Source: Azoarcus sp. KH32C (GTDB taxonomy: Bacteria; Pseudomonadota; Gammaproteobacteria; Burkholderiales; Rhodocyclaceae). Taken from it: a stretch of DNA of 64,000 nt. Where the stretch lies: assembly GCF_000349945.1 (NCBI RefSeq), contig NC_020516.1, forward strand, positions 4,588,001-4,652,000, given 5' to 3'. How positions within the stretch are numbered: position 1 is the first letter of the stretch; the number at the start of each line of letters is the position of its first letter. This document shows, piece by piece, positions 1 through 7,729 of the stretch. The translations under genes were made by a program, and so were the position numbers. The notes below the pieces were generated by a model, which made no database searches, was not told the origin of the DNA, and saw nothing but the letters and a program-made list of their open reading frames with translations.

Positions 1-672
1 GTCACCGAACAGCTCACCGCCGCCGGACGCGCGATCGAGCACGATTCCTTCGCGATCATCGACGCCGAGGTCGGCAGTCACGATTACCGGCCGGAACAGT
101 GGCCGGTCGTGCGCCGCATGATCCACGCGAATGCCGATTTCGAATTCAATGGTCTGACCGACTTTCATCCGCTCGCGGTCGCAGCGGGGCTCGAATCGAT
201 CCTCTCCGGCGGCACGCGCATCGTCGCCGACGTCGAGATGATCTGCGTCGGCCTGTCGGCGTCGCGCCTCGCGCACTTCGGCATGAGCACGCACCAGTTC
301 ATCTCGGACGCCGACGTGATCGAGCAGGCGAAGGCCGAGGAGACCACGCGCGCCGTGCAGGCGATGCGCAAGGCGCACCGCAAGGGGCTGCTCGATGGCG
401 CGATCGTCGGGATCGGCAACGCCCCGACGGCGCTGATCGAGGTCGTGCGCCTGATCCGCGAGGAAGGCGCACGGCCGGCGCTCGTGATCGGCATGCCGGT
501 CGGCTTTGTGTCGGCGGCCGAATCGAAGGACCTGATGGCCGACGTGCTGGCGGTGCCGTGGATCGTGATCCGCGGCCGCAAGGGCGGCTCGACGCTGGTT
601 GTCGCAGCGATCCATGCGCTGCTGGGGCTGGCTGAAGCGCGCCAGCGCGAACAACAGGCGCTGACGGCCTAA
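1..672 (+). CDS. cobH: precorrin-8X methylmutase (CobH/CbiC), 5' partial
   Basis: The frame is open from base 1, so the gene begins upstream of the window; about 223 residues are visible, close to the usual full length of roughly 210. The family moves a methyl group from C11 to C12 to give hydrogenobyrinate (or its cobalt form). The segment MIHANADFEFNGL near residue 40 carries the conserved His of the family, and the C-terminal half has the NAPTALIEV and GMPVGFVSAAESK stretches typical of CbiC/CobH. An ATG at 109 is inside the conserved domain and is not the start. It is followed 15 bases later by cbiD in the same direction, so it is part of the corrin operon. The identification is firm; whether to call it CobH or CbiC depends on the cobalt insertion timing, and CbiD and CbiG downstream favour the early-cobalt route. 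Confidence 0.93.
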   Translation, partial: VTEQLTAAGRAIEHDSFAIIDAEVGSHDYRPEQWPVVRRMIHANADFEFNGLTDFHPLAVAAGLESILSGGTRIVADVEMICVGLSASRLAHFGMSTHQFISDADVIEQAKAEETTRAVQAMRKAHRKGLLDGAIVGIGNAPTALIEVVRLIREEGARPALVIGMPVGFVSAAESKDLMADVLAVPWIVIRGRKGGSTLVVAAIHALLGLAEARQREQQALTA

Positions 673-687
673 GCGGAGACGCGATCG

Positions 688-1851
688 ATGGCAGCAGGGC
701 ACGTCTTGCCGGAGAAGGTGCGCAAGGGCGACGCGAAACGCGAGCGCGGCAACCGCACGGGCTTCACGACCGGCGCGAACTCGGCCGCCGCAGCGACTGC
801 GGCGACGCTCGGCCTCGTGCACGGTGAAGTCCCGGCCGAGATCGAGTGCGTGCTGCCGAACACCCAGCACGTCGTCTTCCGCATCACCGGGGGCCGCATC
901 GACGGCGACTGTGCGCACGCGGTGAGCATCAAGGATGCGGGCGACGACCCGGACGCGACCGACAAGGCGCATCTGACCGCCGACGTGCGGCGCATCCGCG
1001 ACGGCGGCGGCGAGGTGATCCTGAAGGGAGGCCCCGGCGTCGGCGTCGTCACGAAGCCCGGACTCGGGCTCGAAGTCGGCGGCCCGGCGATCAACCCGGT
1101 GCCGCGCAAGAACATCTGCGAGAACGTCGCGCGCGCGGGCGCCGCGATCCTTGCCGCGGGCGACACCCTCGAAGTGACGATCTCGGTGCCAGGTGGCGAG
1201 GAGATGGCGAAGAAGACGCTCAATGCGCGCCTGGGCATCCTCGGCGGCATCTCGATCCTCGGCACGACGGGCATCGTGCGCCCCTACTCGACCGCGGCTT
1301 TCCGCGCGAGCGTGATCCAGGCGGTCGACGTCGCGGCGAACCAGGGCCAGACGGCGGTCGTGTTCACGACCGGCGGGCGCACCGAGAAATGCGCGATGCG
1401 CGAGTTCCCGGAGCTCGACGAGGCCTGCTTCGTGCAGATGGGCGACTTCGTCAAGGCGGCGTTCTCGACGGCGGTGAAGCATGGGATGCAGCGCATCATC
1501 GTCGGCGCGATGGTCGGCAAGCTGACGAAGATCGCGCAGGGCCTGTCGGTGACGCATGCGTGGCGCGAAGAGATCGACCGCCAGCTGATCGCCGACGCCG
1601 CGACCGAGGTCGGCGCGCCGGCCGAGGTCGTCGAGCAGATCCGCGCCGCGGAGACCGCACGCTTCGCCGCCGAAAGCCTCGCCGAACTGGGACTCACCGT
1701 GCCCTTCCATCGCGCGCTCGCGATGCGGGCGATCCGCAGCCTGCGCGAACGCTATCCGGGCCCGCACCGACTCAGCGTGCTCGCCTGCAATTTCGAGGGC
1801 GTGCCCATCGTCACCGTGGAGGAATCCGAATGTCTGACCATCGCTGCCTGA
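688..1851 (+). CDS. cbiD: cobalt-precorrin-5B C1-methyltransferase CbiD
   Basis: 387 residues, the normal size for CbiD. It methylates C1 of the corrin ring in the oxygen-independent (early cobalt) cobalamin pathway. The N-terminal RTGFTTGANSAAAATAA stretch and the GGPGVGVVTKPGLGL loop are hallmarks of the family. A GGAG ribosome site lies just ahead of the ATG. The last 22 bases overlap the start of cobL (1830), indicating translational coupling. CbiD is a marker of the anaerobic route, so despite some Cob-type names the operon should run the cobalt-early chemistry. Confidence 0.95.
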   Translation: MAAGHVLPEKVRKGDAKRERGNRTGFTTGANSAAAATAATLGLVHGEVPAEIECVLPNTQHVVFRITGGRIDGDCAHAVSIKDAGDDPDATDKAHLTADVRRIRDGGGEVILKGGPGVGVVTKPGLGLEVGGPAINPVPRKNICENVARAGAAILAAGDTLEVTISVPGGEEMAKKTLNARLGILGGISILGTTGIVRPYSTAAFRASVIQAVDVAANQGQTAVVFTTGGRTEKCAMREFPELDEACFVQMGDFVKAAFSTAVKHGMQRIIVGAMVGKLTKIAQGLSVTHAWREEIDRQLIADAATEVGAPAEVVEQIRAAETARFAAESLAELGLTVPFHRALAMRAIRSLRERYPGPHRLSVLACNFEGVPIVTVEESECLTIAA

Positions 1852-3140
1852 TCCTGGGCATCCTCGACGACGGCTGGGACGGCCTCTCGGCCGCGGGCCG
1901 CGAGCGGCTCGCGGCAAGTCGCGTCGTGATCGGCGCGCGCCGCACGCTGGACCTCGTCGCGCCGCATCTCGGCGCCGAGGTCGAACTGCGCGATATGGAC
2001 GGCGCGCTCGGCAAGACGCCCGAATGGGTGCGTACCGCGCTCGGCGACCACCTGCCCGTCACCGTGCTCGCGACCGGGGACCCGCTGTGCCACGGGATCG
2101 CGCGCCTCCTGATCGAAAAGATCGGCGCGGCGAGCGTGGAAGTGCTGCCGGCGCCGTCGACGATCGCGCTCGCGTGCTCGCGGCTCAACAAGACTTGGCA
2201 GGACGCCGCGATCCGCTCCTGCCACGGCGCCGACGCCGGCGAATGGTTCGACGGCGCGACGCCCGGCCACGGCCTGTACGGCATCGTGCGCGCAGTCGCG
2301 GAACACGCCCGCGTTGCCGCCTTCACGAGCCCGGCGAACAGCCCGGACCGCGTCGCGCGCGCCTTGCTTGCCGCGGGCTACGGCGACGACGTACGCATCT
2401 CGGTCGCGGCGAGGTTGTGCCTGCCCGACGAAGCCGTTTTCGCCGACCTGATGCTCGCGGAAGCCGCCGCACGTGAATTCCCCGATCCCAATATCGTCGT
2501 CATCGACCGCGTCGCCGCACCGGCGCCGCGTGCCGTGTTCGGCTTCGAGGACGGCGACTTCGTGCAGCGCCAGCCCGAGAAGGGGCTCATCACCAAGCTC
2601 GAAGCGCGTGCAGTGTCGCTCGCGAAGCTGGGCCTGCGCGCCGACAGCCTCGTCTGGGACATCGGCGCAGGCTCCGGCTCGGTCGGTCTGGAGGCCTCGC
2701 GCATCGCCCGCCTCGGCCACGTCTGGGCGATCGAGAAGAACACCGGCGACGCCGCGAACGCGCGCGAGAACGCCAAGCGCCTGCAGGCGACGAACTACAC
2801 GCTGGTCGAAGGTAAGGCGCCGGAGGGCCTCGACGCGTGGCCCGATCCGGACGCGGTCTTCATTGGCGGCTCGGGCGGCGAGCTCGCCCAGCTGATCGAG
2901 CTGAGCCTCGCGCGGCTGCGTCCCGCCGGACGACTCGTGATGAACTTCGTCACGCTCGAAAACCTCGCGACGGCGACTGGAGCGCTCGCGGCCGCTGGCG
3001 CCGACTGGGAGGTGACGATGCTGTCGGCCGCGCGCAGCCAGCCGATCCTCGACATGCACCGCCTCGCCGCGCAGAACCCGGTGTGGATCATCACCGCCCG
3101 CAAGGGCTCCCCCGCAGAAACAGAGAACAACAATGAATGA
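1830..3140 (+). CDS. cobL: precorrin-6Y C5,15-methyltransferase, decarboxylating (CobL; CbiE-CbiT fusion)
   Basis: 436 residues from the ATG inside the end of cbiD. The frame stays open far upstream (to 846), but that part only mirrors cbiD; the protein family begins at MSDHRCLILG. Residues 1 to about 230 form a CbiE-type tetrapyrrole methylase domain (C5 methylation) with LATGDPLCHG near residue 80. Residues about 245 to 430 form the CbiT domain (C15 methylation and C12 decarboxylation) with the SAM motif WDIGAGSGSVGLEAS near 276-290. Fused CbiET proteins are common in proteobacteria. It overlaps cobI by 8 bases. Confidence 0.94.
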   Translation: MSDHRCLILGILDDGWDGLSAAGRERLAASRVVIGARRTLDLVAPHLGAEVELRDMDGALGKTPEWVRTALGDHLPVTVLATGDPLCHGIARLLIEKIGAASVEVLPAPSTIALACSRLNKTWQDAAIRSCHGADAGEWFDGATPGHGLYGIVRAVAEHARVAAFTSPANSPDRVARALLAAGYGDDVRISVAARLCLPDEAVFADLMLAEAAAREFPDPNIVVIDRVAAPAPRAVFGFEDGDFVQRQPEKGLITKLEARAVSLAKLGLRADSLVWDIGAGSGSVGLEASRIARLGHVWAIEKNTGDAANARENAKRLQATNYTLVEGKAPEGLDAWPDPDAVFIGGSGGELAQLIELSLARLRPAGRLVMNFVTLENLATATGALAAAGADWEVTMLSAARSQPILDMHRLAAQNPVWIITARKGSPAETENNNE

Positions 3141-3957
3141 CAAACTCCCCACCCCCCGCTACGGCCGCCTGATCGGCGTGTCGCTCGGGCCCGGTGATCC
3201 CGACCTGATCACGCGTCGCGGCTGGACCGCGTTGCAGTCGGACGCCCGCTGGACCTACCCCGTGAAGAAGGCCGAGGAACGCTCCTACGCGCTCGACATC
3301 GTCGTGCGTGGCGGCCTAGCCGTGCCGGCCGACGCGGTCGAACTGGTGTTCCCGATGACGCGCGACGCCGTCGCGCTCGCGAAAGCCTGGGCGCGCGCTG
3401 CCGCCCGCACGGCCGAACTCCTCGCCGAAGGGCGCGACGTCGCCTTCCTCGTCGAGGGCGATGCCTCGACCTACTCGACTTTCCGCCACCTCGCCCGCGC
3501 CGTGCGCGAGCTCGCGCCCGAGATCGAGGTCGAGACGATTCCCGGCGTCAGCTCCTTCGCAGCGGCAGCCGCCTGCGCCGACGTTGCACTCGCCGAGGAA
3601 GACGAAACCGTCGCGGTGATCCCGGCGGCCTATGGCGTGTCGGTGATCGATCACCTGCTCGACGAATTCGACACGCTGGTGCTGATGAAGGTGAAGCCGT
3701 TGATGGACGAGATCCTCGACCTCCTCGAAGCGCGCGACCTCCTCGCGACGAGCTGCTTCATCGAAAAGGTCGGCTCGCCCGAGGAGCGCGTCGTCAAGGA
3801 CGTCGCGAGCCTGCGCGGCGAGAAGGTCAATTACCTGTCGCTGCTGCTGGTGCAGAACCCCAAGCGTGCGCGCGGCGAGCTGCGTCGCGGCTGCCGCAAG
3901 CGTGCCGCGGCGGCGGACATTGGAACGATCGTGACGATCGCGGAGGACGCGGCATGA
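3133..3957 (+). CDS. cobI: precorrin-2 C20-methyltransferase (CobI/CbiL)
   Basis: 274 residues. A SAM-dependent methylase that adds the C20 methyl to (cobalt-)factor II/precorrin-2, the entry to the corrin branch. The N-terminal GVSLGPGDPDLITRR and the VEGDASTYSTFRHL segments match the tetrapyrrole methylase family, and VETIPGVSSFAAAAA fits CobI/CbiL in particular. Its ATG overlaps the end of cobL and its TGA overlaps the ATG of cbiG (ATGA), so translation is coupled on both sides. The C-terminus is rich in Lys and Arg (about residues 245-260), somewhat longer than usual. Confidence 0.92.
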   Translation: MNDKLPTPRYGRLIGVSLGPGDPDLITRRGWTALQSDARWTYPVKKAEERSYALDIVVRGGLAVPADAVELVFPMTRDAVALAKAWARAAARTAELLAEGRDVAFLVEGDASTYSTFRHLARAVRELAPEIEVETIPGVSSFAAAAACADVALAEEDETVAVIPAAYGVSVIDHLLDEFDTLVLMKVKPLMDEILDLLEARDLLATSCFIEKVGSPEERVVKDVASLRGEKVNYLSLLLVQNPKRARGELRRGCRKRAAAADIGTIVTIAEDAA

Positions 3958-4727
3958 GCGTGCATCTGCCCTTCCCCAACGAGCGCGTCGCGGTCGTGTC
4001 GATCACCAAGCACGGCATCGCCCTCGCCGGTAAGGTCGTTTCCGCGATCCCCGGCGCACAGCTCTTCGCGCCCGAGAAATTCCGCGCCGAAGCCGAAGCC
4101 GCCGCGCCCGGCGCCGCGGCCTGCTACACCGGCAAGACCGGCGACCAGATCCCGGCGCTCTTCGCGGGCTTCGACGGCATCGTCGCGATCGTCTCGCTCG
4201 GCGCCCTCGTACGCCTGATCGCGCCGCACCTGAAGGCCAAGGAGCAGGACCCGGGCATCGTCGTGCTCGACGAAGGCGGCCGCTACGCGATCCCGATGCT
4301 CTCCGGGCACCTCGGCGGCGCCAATGCGCTCGCCGGCGTGCTGGCCGCGGCGCTCGGCGCGCAACCGGTGCTGACCACTGCGTCGGATGCGCGCGAGACG
4401 CTCGCCGTCGACCTGCTCGGTCGCGAACTCGGCTGGACCTTCGATGCGAGCCACGACGAGATCGTGCGCGCGAGCGCCGCGGTCGTGAACGACGAACCGG
4501 TGGCGCTTGTGCAGGAAGCCGGCAGCCGCGACTGGTGGGCCCGCCACGCGAACGGCCGCAGCGGTCCGCTGCCGGCGAACCTAAAGCGCTTCGACCGCTT
4601 GGAGGACATCGACCCGCAGGCTTTCGGCGCGGTGTTGTGGATCAGCGACCGCGAACTGCCTGCCGGCTGGGCCGAACGCCTCGCCGGCCGCCGCGTGATC
4701 TACCGTCCGCCGCAGGAGGCGGCGTGA
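3954..4727 (+). CDS. cbiG: cobalt-precorrin-5A hydrolase, N-terminal and central domains (CbiG)
   Basis: 257 residues. It carries the N-terminal plus central CbiG region: FDGIVAIVSLGALVRLIAPHL and LDEGGRYAIPMLSGHLGGAN (the latter at about residues 100-120) are diagnostic. CbiG opens the delta-lactone of cobalt-precorrin-5A and releases the C2 unit as acetaldehyde in the anaerobic pathway. In many bacteria CbiG has a further C-terminal domain; here that part is a separate, overlapping gene (4724-5152). The start overlaps cobI by 4 bases. Confidence 0.92.
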   Translation: MSVHLPFPNERVAVVSITKHGIALAGKVVSAIPGAQLFAPEKFRAEAEAAAPGAAACYTGKTGDQIPALFAGFDGIVAIVSLGALVRLIAPHLKAKEQDPGIVVLDEGGRYAIPMLSGHLGGANALAGVLAAALGAQPVLTTASDARETLAVDLLGRELGWTFDASHDEIVRASAAVVNDEPVALVQEAGSRDWWARHANGRSGPLPANLKRFDRLEDIDPQAFGAVLWISDRELPAGWAERLAGRRVIYRPPQEAA

Positions 4728-5152
4728 GCGCCTCAGTTAACTCCTCCCCCGGCCCCGTGGCACTCGGCCTCGGCTGCGACCGCGGCACGCCCGCGGAGAC
4801 GATCGCCCGCGCGATCGACGAAGCGCTCGCCCAGGCCGGCGCAAGCCTCGCCGACGTGCGCGCGGTCGCGAGCATCGACCTCAAGGCCGACGAGGCGGGG
4901 CTGCTCGAACTCGCCGCGCGCCACGGGTGGGTGCTGACCTTCCACCCGCCCGCCGAGCTCGCGGCGGTCGAAGTACCCAACCCGTCCGAAACAGTGCGCC
5001 GCTACACCGGCACGCCGTCCGTATCGGAGGCCGCCGCGCTGCTCGCTGCCGGCACGGATCTGACGCAACTCGTCGTCGAGAAGCACAAGCTGCGCGGCCC
5101 TGACGGCCGCAATGCCACGGTGTCGGTCGCCCGCATGCCGGCACCGAACTGA
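4724..5152 (+). CDS. cobE: CobE / CbiG C-terminal domain protein
   Basis: 142 residues from a GTG start that overlaps the TGA of cbiG as GTGA. The open frame extends upstream to 4535, but that is only a shadow of cbiG. GLGCDRGTPAETIARAI near the N-terminus and ASIDLKADEAGLLELA (about residues 45-60), then FYRPAEL-like FHPPAELAAVEVPNPS and TGTPSVSEAAAL, are the signature of the CobE/GbiG C-terminal fold. Its role in corrin synthesis is poorly defined, but it always accompanies CbiG or CobM. Here it is most simply the detached CbiG C-terminal domain. Confidence 0.88.
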   Translation: MSASVNSSPGPVALGLGCDRGTPAETIARAIDEALAQAGASLADVRAVASIDLKADEAGLLELAARHGWVLTFHPPAELAAVEVPNPSETVRRYTGTPSVSEAAALLAAGTDLTQLVVEKHKLRGPDGRNATVSVARMPAPN

Positions 5153-5192
5153 TTTTCAAACGCTGTCACACCATCAAAGAAGGAGAACCACC

Positions 5193-5378
5193 ATGCAACA
5201 GCAAGCCGTCCTGCAAATCGCCCGCCCGAAGAGCGCCCTGCTGGCGATCGCGATGCCCGTCCTGACCGCCGCGCTGCTCGGCGCCGTGATCGTCTACGGC
5301 GTCGGCTTCAGCCACATCGCCGCGGCTCACAACGCCGCGCACGACACGCGCCACTCCAACGTCTTCCCCTGCCACTGA
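5193..5378 (+). CDS. cbtB: cobalt transporter subunit CbtB-like
   Basis: 61 residues, typical of CbtB. One hydrophobic segment (about residues 14-37, SALLAIAMPVLTAALLGAVI) is followed by a His-rich tail (HIAAAHNAAHDTRHSN, ending PCH) that could bind cobalt. An AAGGAG ribosome site at about 5180-5185 precedes this ATG and decides the start over an in-frame ATG at 5112. It stands 14 bases before cbtA; CbtA and CbtB are known as a predicted cobalt uptake pair often linked to B12 synthesis. The context inside the corrin operon supports that role. Confidence 0.88.
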   Translation: MQQQAVLQIARPKSALLAIAMPVLTAALLGAVIVYGVGFSHIAAAHNAAHDTRHSNVFPCH

Positions 5379-5392
5379 GCACGGAGCCGGAC

Positions 5393-6187
5393 ATGCTGTT
5401 CCGCCGTATCGTCCTCTGCGCCCTGCTGGTCGGGGCGCTGTCCGGCCTGCTCGTGAGTGCCGTCCAGCACTGGCAGGTCATCCCGATCATCGCCGCCGCG
5501 GAAATCTTCGAAGGCGCAGCCGAAGCTGCCGAAGCCCCCGAACCCGCTGCCGCGATGGCCCATGATCACGACGACGCCCATGGCGCCACCCACGTTCATG
5601 AGGAAGCCGCCTGGGAGCCCAAAGACGGCACCGAACGACATGTCTGGACCGTGATTGCCAACGTGATGACCGCGATCGGCTTCAGCCTGGTGCTGATCGC
5701 CGCGATCACGGCTTGGGAACACCTGCACGGACACCGCGTGGCCTCGGCCCCCAGCGGTCTGCTGTGGGGCGCCGCCGGGTGGCTGTGCGTCTTCGCCGCC
5801 CCCTCGCTCGGCCTGCCGCCGGAGATCCCCGGCACCGCCGCCGCGGCGCTCGAAGCGCGCCAGACGTGGTGGCTGCTCGCCGTCGCCTGCTCCGCGACCG
5901 GCCTCGGACTGCTCGCCTTCGTCCCGAGCCGCATGCGCTGGCTGGGCCTCGCGCTGCTGGCCCTGCCCTATGCGATCGGCGCTCCGCACATCGATGGCGC
6001 CTTCGCCGCCTACAGCGACGAGGTCGCGCGCCAGATGGAAGCGCTGACCGGCCAGTTCGCCATCGCGACGGCGATCTCCAGCGCAATCGAATGGCTCGCG
6101 CTCGGCGGTCTCGCCGGCTGGGCGGTCGCCCGCTGGGTGCGTCCGGCGCTGGCGACGCTCGAATCCCCGGCAATCGCCCGCGCGTAA
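5393..6187 (+). CDS. cbtA: cobalt transporter subunit CbtA
   Basis: 264 residues, an integral membrane protein with about five hydrophobic segments. The first is near residues 5-25, and the next follow a His- and Glu-rich loop (AHDHDDAHGATHVHEE at about residues 62-77) that may bind metal. The family (CbtA, formerly a predicted cobalt transporter) is found with CbtB and B12 genes. It lies 14 bases after cbtB and 47 bases before cobJ. The reaction of cobalt entry is inferred from genome context in the family, not proven by the sequence. Confidence 0.88.
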   Translation: MLFRRIVLCALLVGALSGLLVSAVQHWQVIPIIAAAEIFEGAAEAAEAPEPAAAMAHDHDDAHGATHVHEEAAWEPKDGTERHVWTVIANVMTAIGFSLVLIAAITAWEHLHGHRVASAPSGLLWGAAGWLCVFAAPSLGLPPEIPGTAAAALEARQTWWLLAVACSATGLGLLAFVPSRMRWLGLALLALPYAIGAPHIDGAFAAYSDEVARQMEALTGQFAIATAISSAIEWLALGGLAGWAVARWVRPALATLESPAIARA

Positions 6188-6234
6188 CGCGGAAGAACGA
6201 AGTCCCACACCGTCGAAACAGAGAGAACAGCACC

Positions 6235-7212
6235 ATGAGCACAGGCAAGATCATGCTGGTCGGCCTCGGGCCCGGCAGCGTCGAGCACATGAGCGGCCGC
6301 GCGCGCGCCGCGATCGCCGAAGCCGACACCATCATCGGCTACGTCACCTACATCCGGCTCGTCGCCGACCTCGTCGAAGGCAAGGAGGTCGTCAAGAAGT
6401 CGATGACCGAGGAGCTCGATCGCGCGATCGAAGCGCTCGACCGTGCCAAGCAGGGCAAGAAGGTCGCGCTGATCTCGTCGGGCGACGCCGGCGTCTACGG
6501 CATGGCCGGGCCGACCTTCGAGGTGCTGTTCCAGGCCGGCTGGACGCCCCCCACGGGTCAACCCGGCGACATCGAGGTCGAGATCATCCCCGGCGCCTCG
6601 GCGCTCAACACCTGCGCGGCACTGGTCGGCGCGCCGCTAACGCACGACTTCTGCGCGATCTCGCTGTCCGACCTGCTGACGCCCTGGCCGACGATCGCCC
6701 GCCGCCTGAACGCCGCGGCCGCTGCGGACTTCGTCGTCGCGCTCTACAACCCCAAAAGCGGCCGCCGTGCGCGCCAGATCGTCGAAGCGCAGCGCCTCTT
6801 CCTCGCGCACCGCCGCCCCGACACGCCGGTCGCGATCGTGAAGTCCGCCTACCGGCCGAAGCAACGCATCGAATTCACGAGGCTCGACAAGATGACCGAC
6901 TGCGACATCGGCATGCTCAGCACCGTGCTGATCGGCAACTCGAACACCTTCGTGCGCGACGGCCTGATGGTCACGCCGCGCGGCTATGCGAACAAGTACG
7001 ACGTCGAATCCGGCGAAACGCGCGACGGCGAAAAGGCGGGCCGCTCGCTGTCGACCGGCCTGCTCGGCTGGCTCGAAGACCTGCGCGAGAGCGGCGACAG
7101 CGCGGAAACACTCGCACGCCGCTACGCACTGCCGGTCGACTACATCGCCGCCGCGCTCGTCGACGAAGCGGTCGAGGACGACGCGCCCGCGGAAGGAGAG
7201 GCGGTGGCATGA
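6235..7212 (+). CDS. cobJ: precorrin-3B C17-methyltransferase (CobJ/CbiH)
   Basis: 325 residues from the ATG at 6235; an upstream open stretch to 5713 only shadows cbtA. The enzyme methylates C17 with ring contraction. MLVGLGPGSVEHMSGRA at the N-terminus, ISSGDAGVYGMAGPTFE (about residues 80-96) and FVVALYNPKSGRR are family motifs. The usual length is about 240-255, so roughly 65 residues at the C-terminus (after about residue 255) are extra; they contain a short helix-like stretch ETLARRYALPVDYIAAALVD and an acidic tail. TGA overlaps the ATG of the ferredoxin gene (ATGA). Confidence 0.93.
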   Translation: MSTGKIMLVGLGPGSVEHMSGRARAAIAEADTIIGYVTYIRLVADLVEGKEVVKKSMTEELDRAIEALDRAKQGKKVALISSGDAGVYGMAGPTFEVLFQAGWTPPTGQPGDIEVEIIPGASALNTCAALVGAPLTHDFCAISLSDLLTPWPTIARRLNAAAAADFVVALYNPKSGRRARQIVEAQRLFLAHRRPDTPVAIVKSAYRPKQRIEFTRLDKMTDCDIGMLSTVLIGNSNTFVRDGLMVTPRGYANKYDVESGETRDGEKAGRSLSTGLLGWLEDLRESGDSAETLARRYALPVDYIAAALVDEAVEDDAPAEGEAVA

Positions 7213-7553
7213 GCGCCGCCGAAAAGCCGAAGCTCGGAACCTACCGTCGCCACCTGCTGGTGTGCACCGGCCCGCGCTGCACGCAGAACGGCGAATCGCA
7301 GGCCCTCTTCGACAGCCTCGGCGACACCTTCAAGACCGCCGGGCTTGACAAGGGCGAGCTGCGCGTCAAGCGCACGCGCGTGTCCTGCTTCGCCGCCTGC
7401 AAGGGCGGCCCGGTCGTGTGTGTGCAGCCTGACGGCGTCTGGTACTACAACGCCACGCTCGAGAACATGCAGCGCATCGTCGACCAGCACCTCGTCGGCG
7501 GCGAACCGGTCGAGGACCTGATCTTCCACCGCGGGCCGTCCACGGCCTGCTGA
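7209..7553 (+). CDS. thioredoxin-like [2Fe-2S] ferredoxin
   Basis: 114 residues. LLVCTGPRCTQNG near residue 19 and VSCFAACKGGPVVCVQPDG near residue 61 give the C-x4-C ... C-x3-C pattern of thioredoxin-fold [2Fe-2S] ferredoxins, the same fold as the NuoE C-terminal domain. Similar small ferredoxins sit at the end of cobalamin operons, where they may supply electrons, for example for cobalt reduction. That job is an inference from position: it overlaps cobJ by 4 bases. It is the last gene before a strong hairpin (7589-7621). Confidence 0.85.
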   Translation: MSAAEKPKLGTYRRHLLVCTGPRCTQNGESQALFDSLGDTFKTAGLDKGELRVKRTRVSCFAACKGGPVVCVQPDGVWYYNATLENMQRIVDQHLVGGEPVEDLIFHRGPSTAC

Positions 7554-7588
7554 CCGCGCCAGCGCACTCCCTTCCGCCTTACTCCGCA

Positions 7589-7621
7589 GGCCTCCGCTCC
7601 CCAAACCGGGGAACGGAGGCC
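7589..7621 (+). terminator. strong hairpin after the corrin operon
   Basis: Arms at 7589-7602 and 7608-7621 pair over 14 positions with one mismatch around a 5-base loop. There is no T-tract, so termination would be imperfect or Rho-assisted. Its place, 36 bases after the ferredoxin stop and just before the next promoter, fits the end of the operon. Confidence 0.6.
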
Positions 7622-7626
7622 GTCCC

Positions 7627-7677
7627 CATACGCAAGCGTATGTTTACCATACGCATAAGTATGGTTATGGGTATAAT
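7627..7677 (+). promoter_or_regulatory. promoter with two inverted repeats ahead of the CoA-transferase gene
   Basis: A perfect -10 box TATAAT is at 7672-7677. Upstream lie two inverted repeats: CATACGC-AA-GCGTATG at 7627-7642 and ACCATAC-N6-GTATGGT at 7646-7665. The left half CATACGCA occurs at 7627 and again at 7648, 21 bases apart, i.e. on the same face of the helix. The second repeat covers where the -35 box should be, which suggests repression. The regulator is not identified in the window. Confidence 0.65.
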
Positions 7678-7729
7678 CGCGCCGCAAGAAATTGGCAAAG
7701 ACAGGCAAGGAAACGGAGAGAGAGACACC

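Noticed and set aside
846..1829. An early start for cobL upstream at 846
   Set aside because: The region between 846 and 1830 is the shifted reading of cbiD; CbiE homology begins at 1830.
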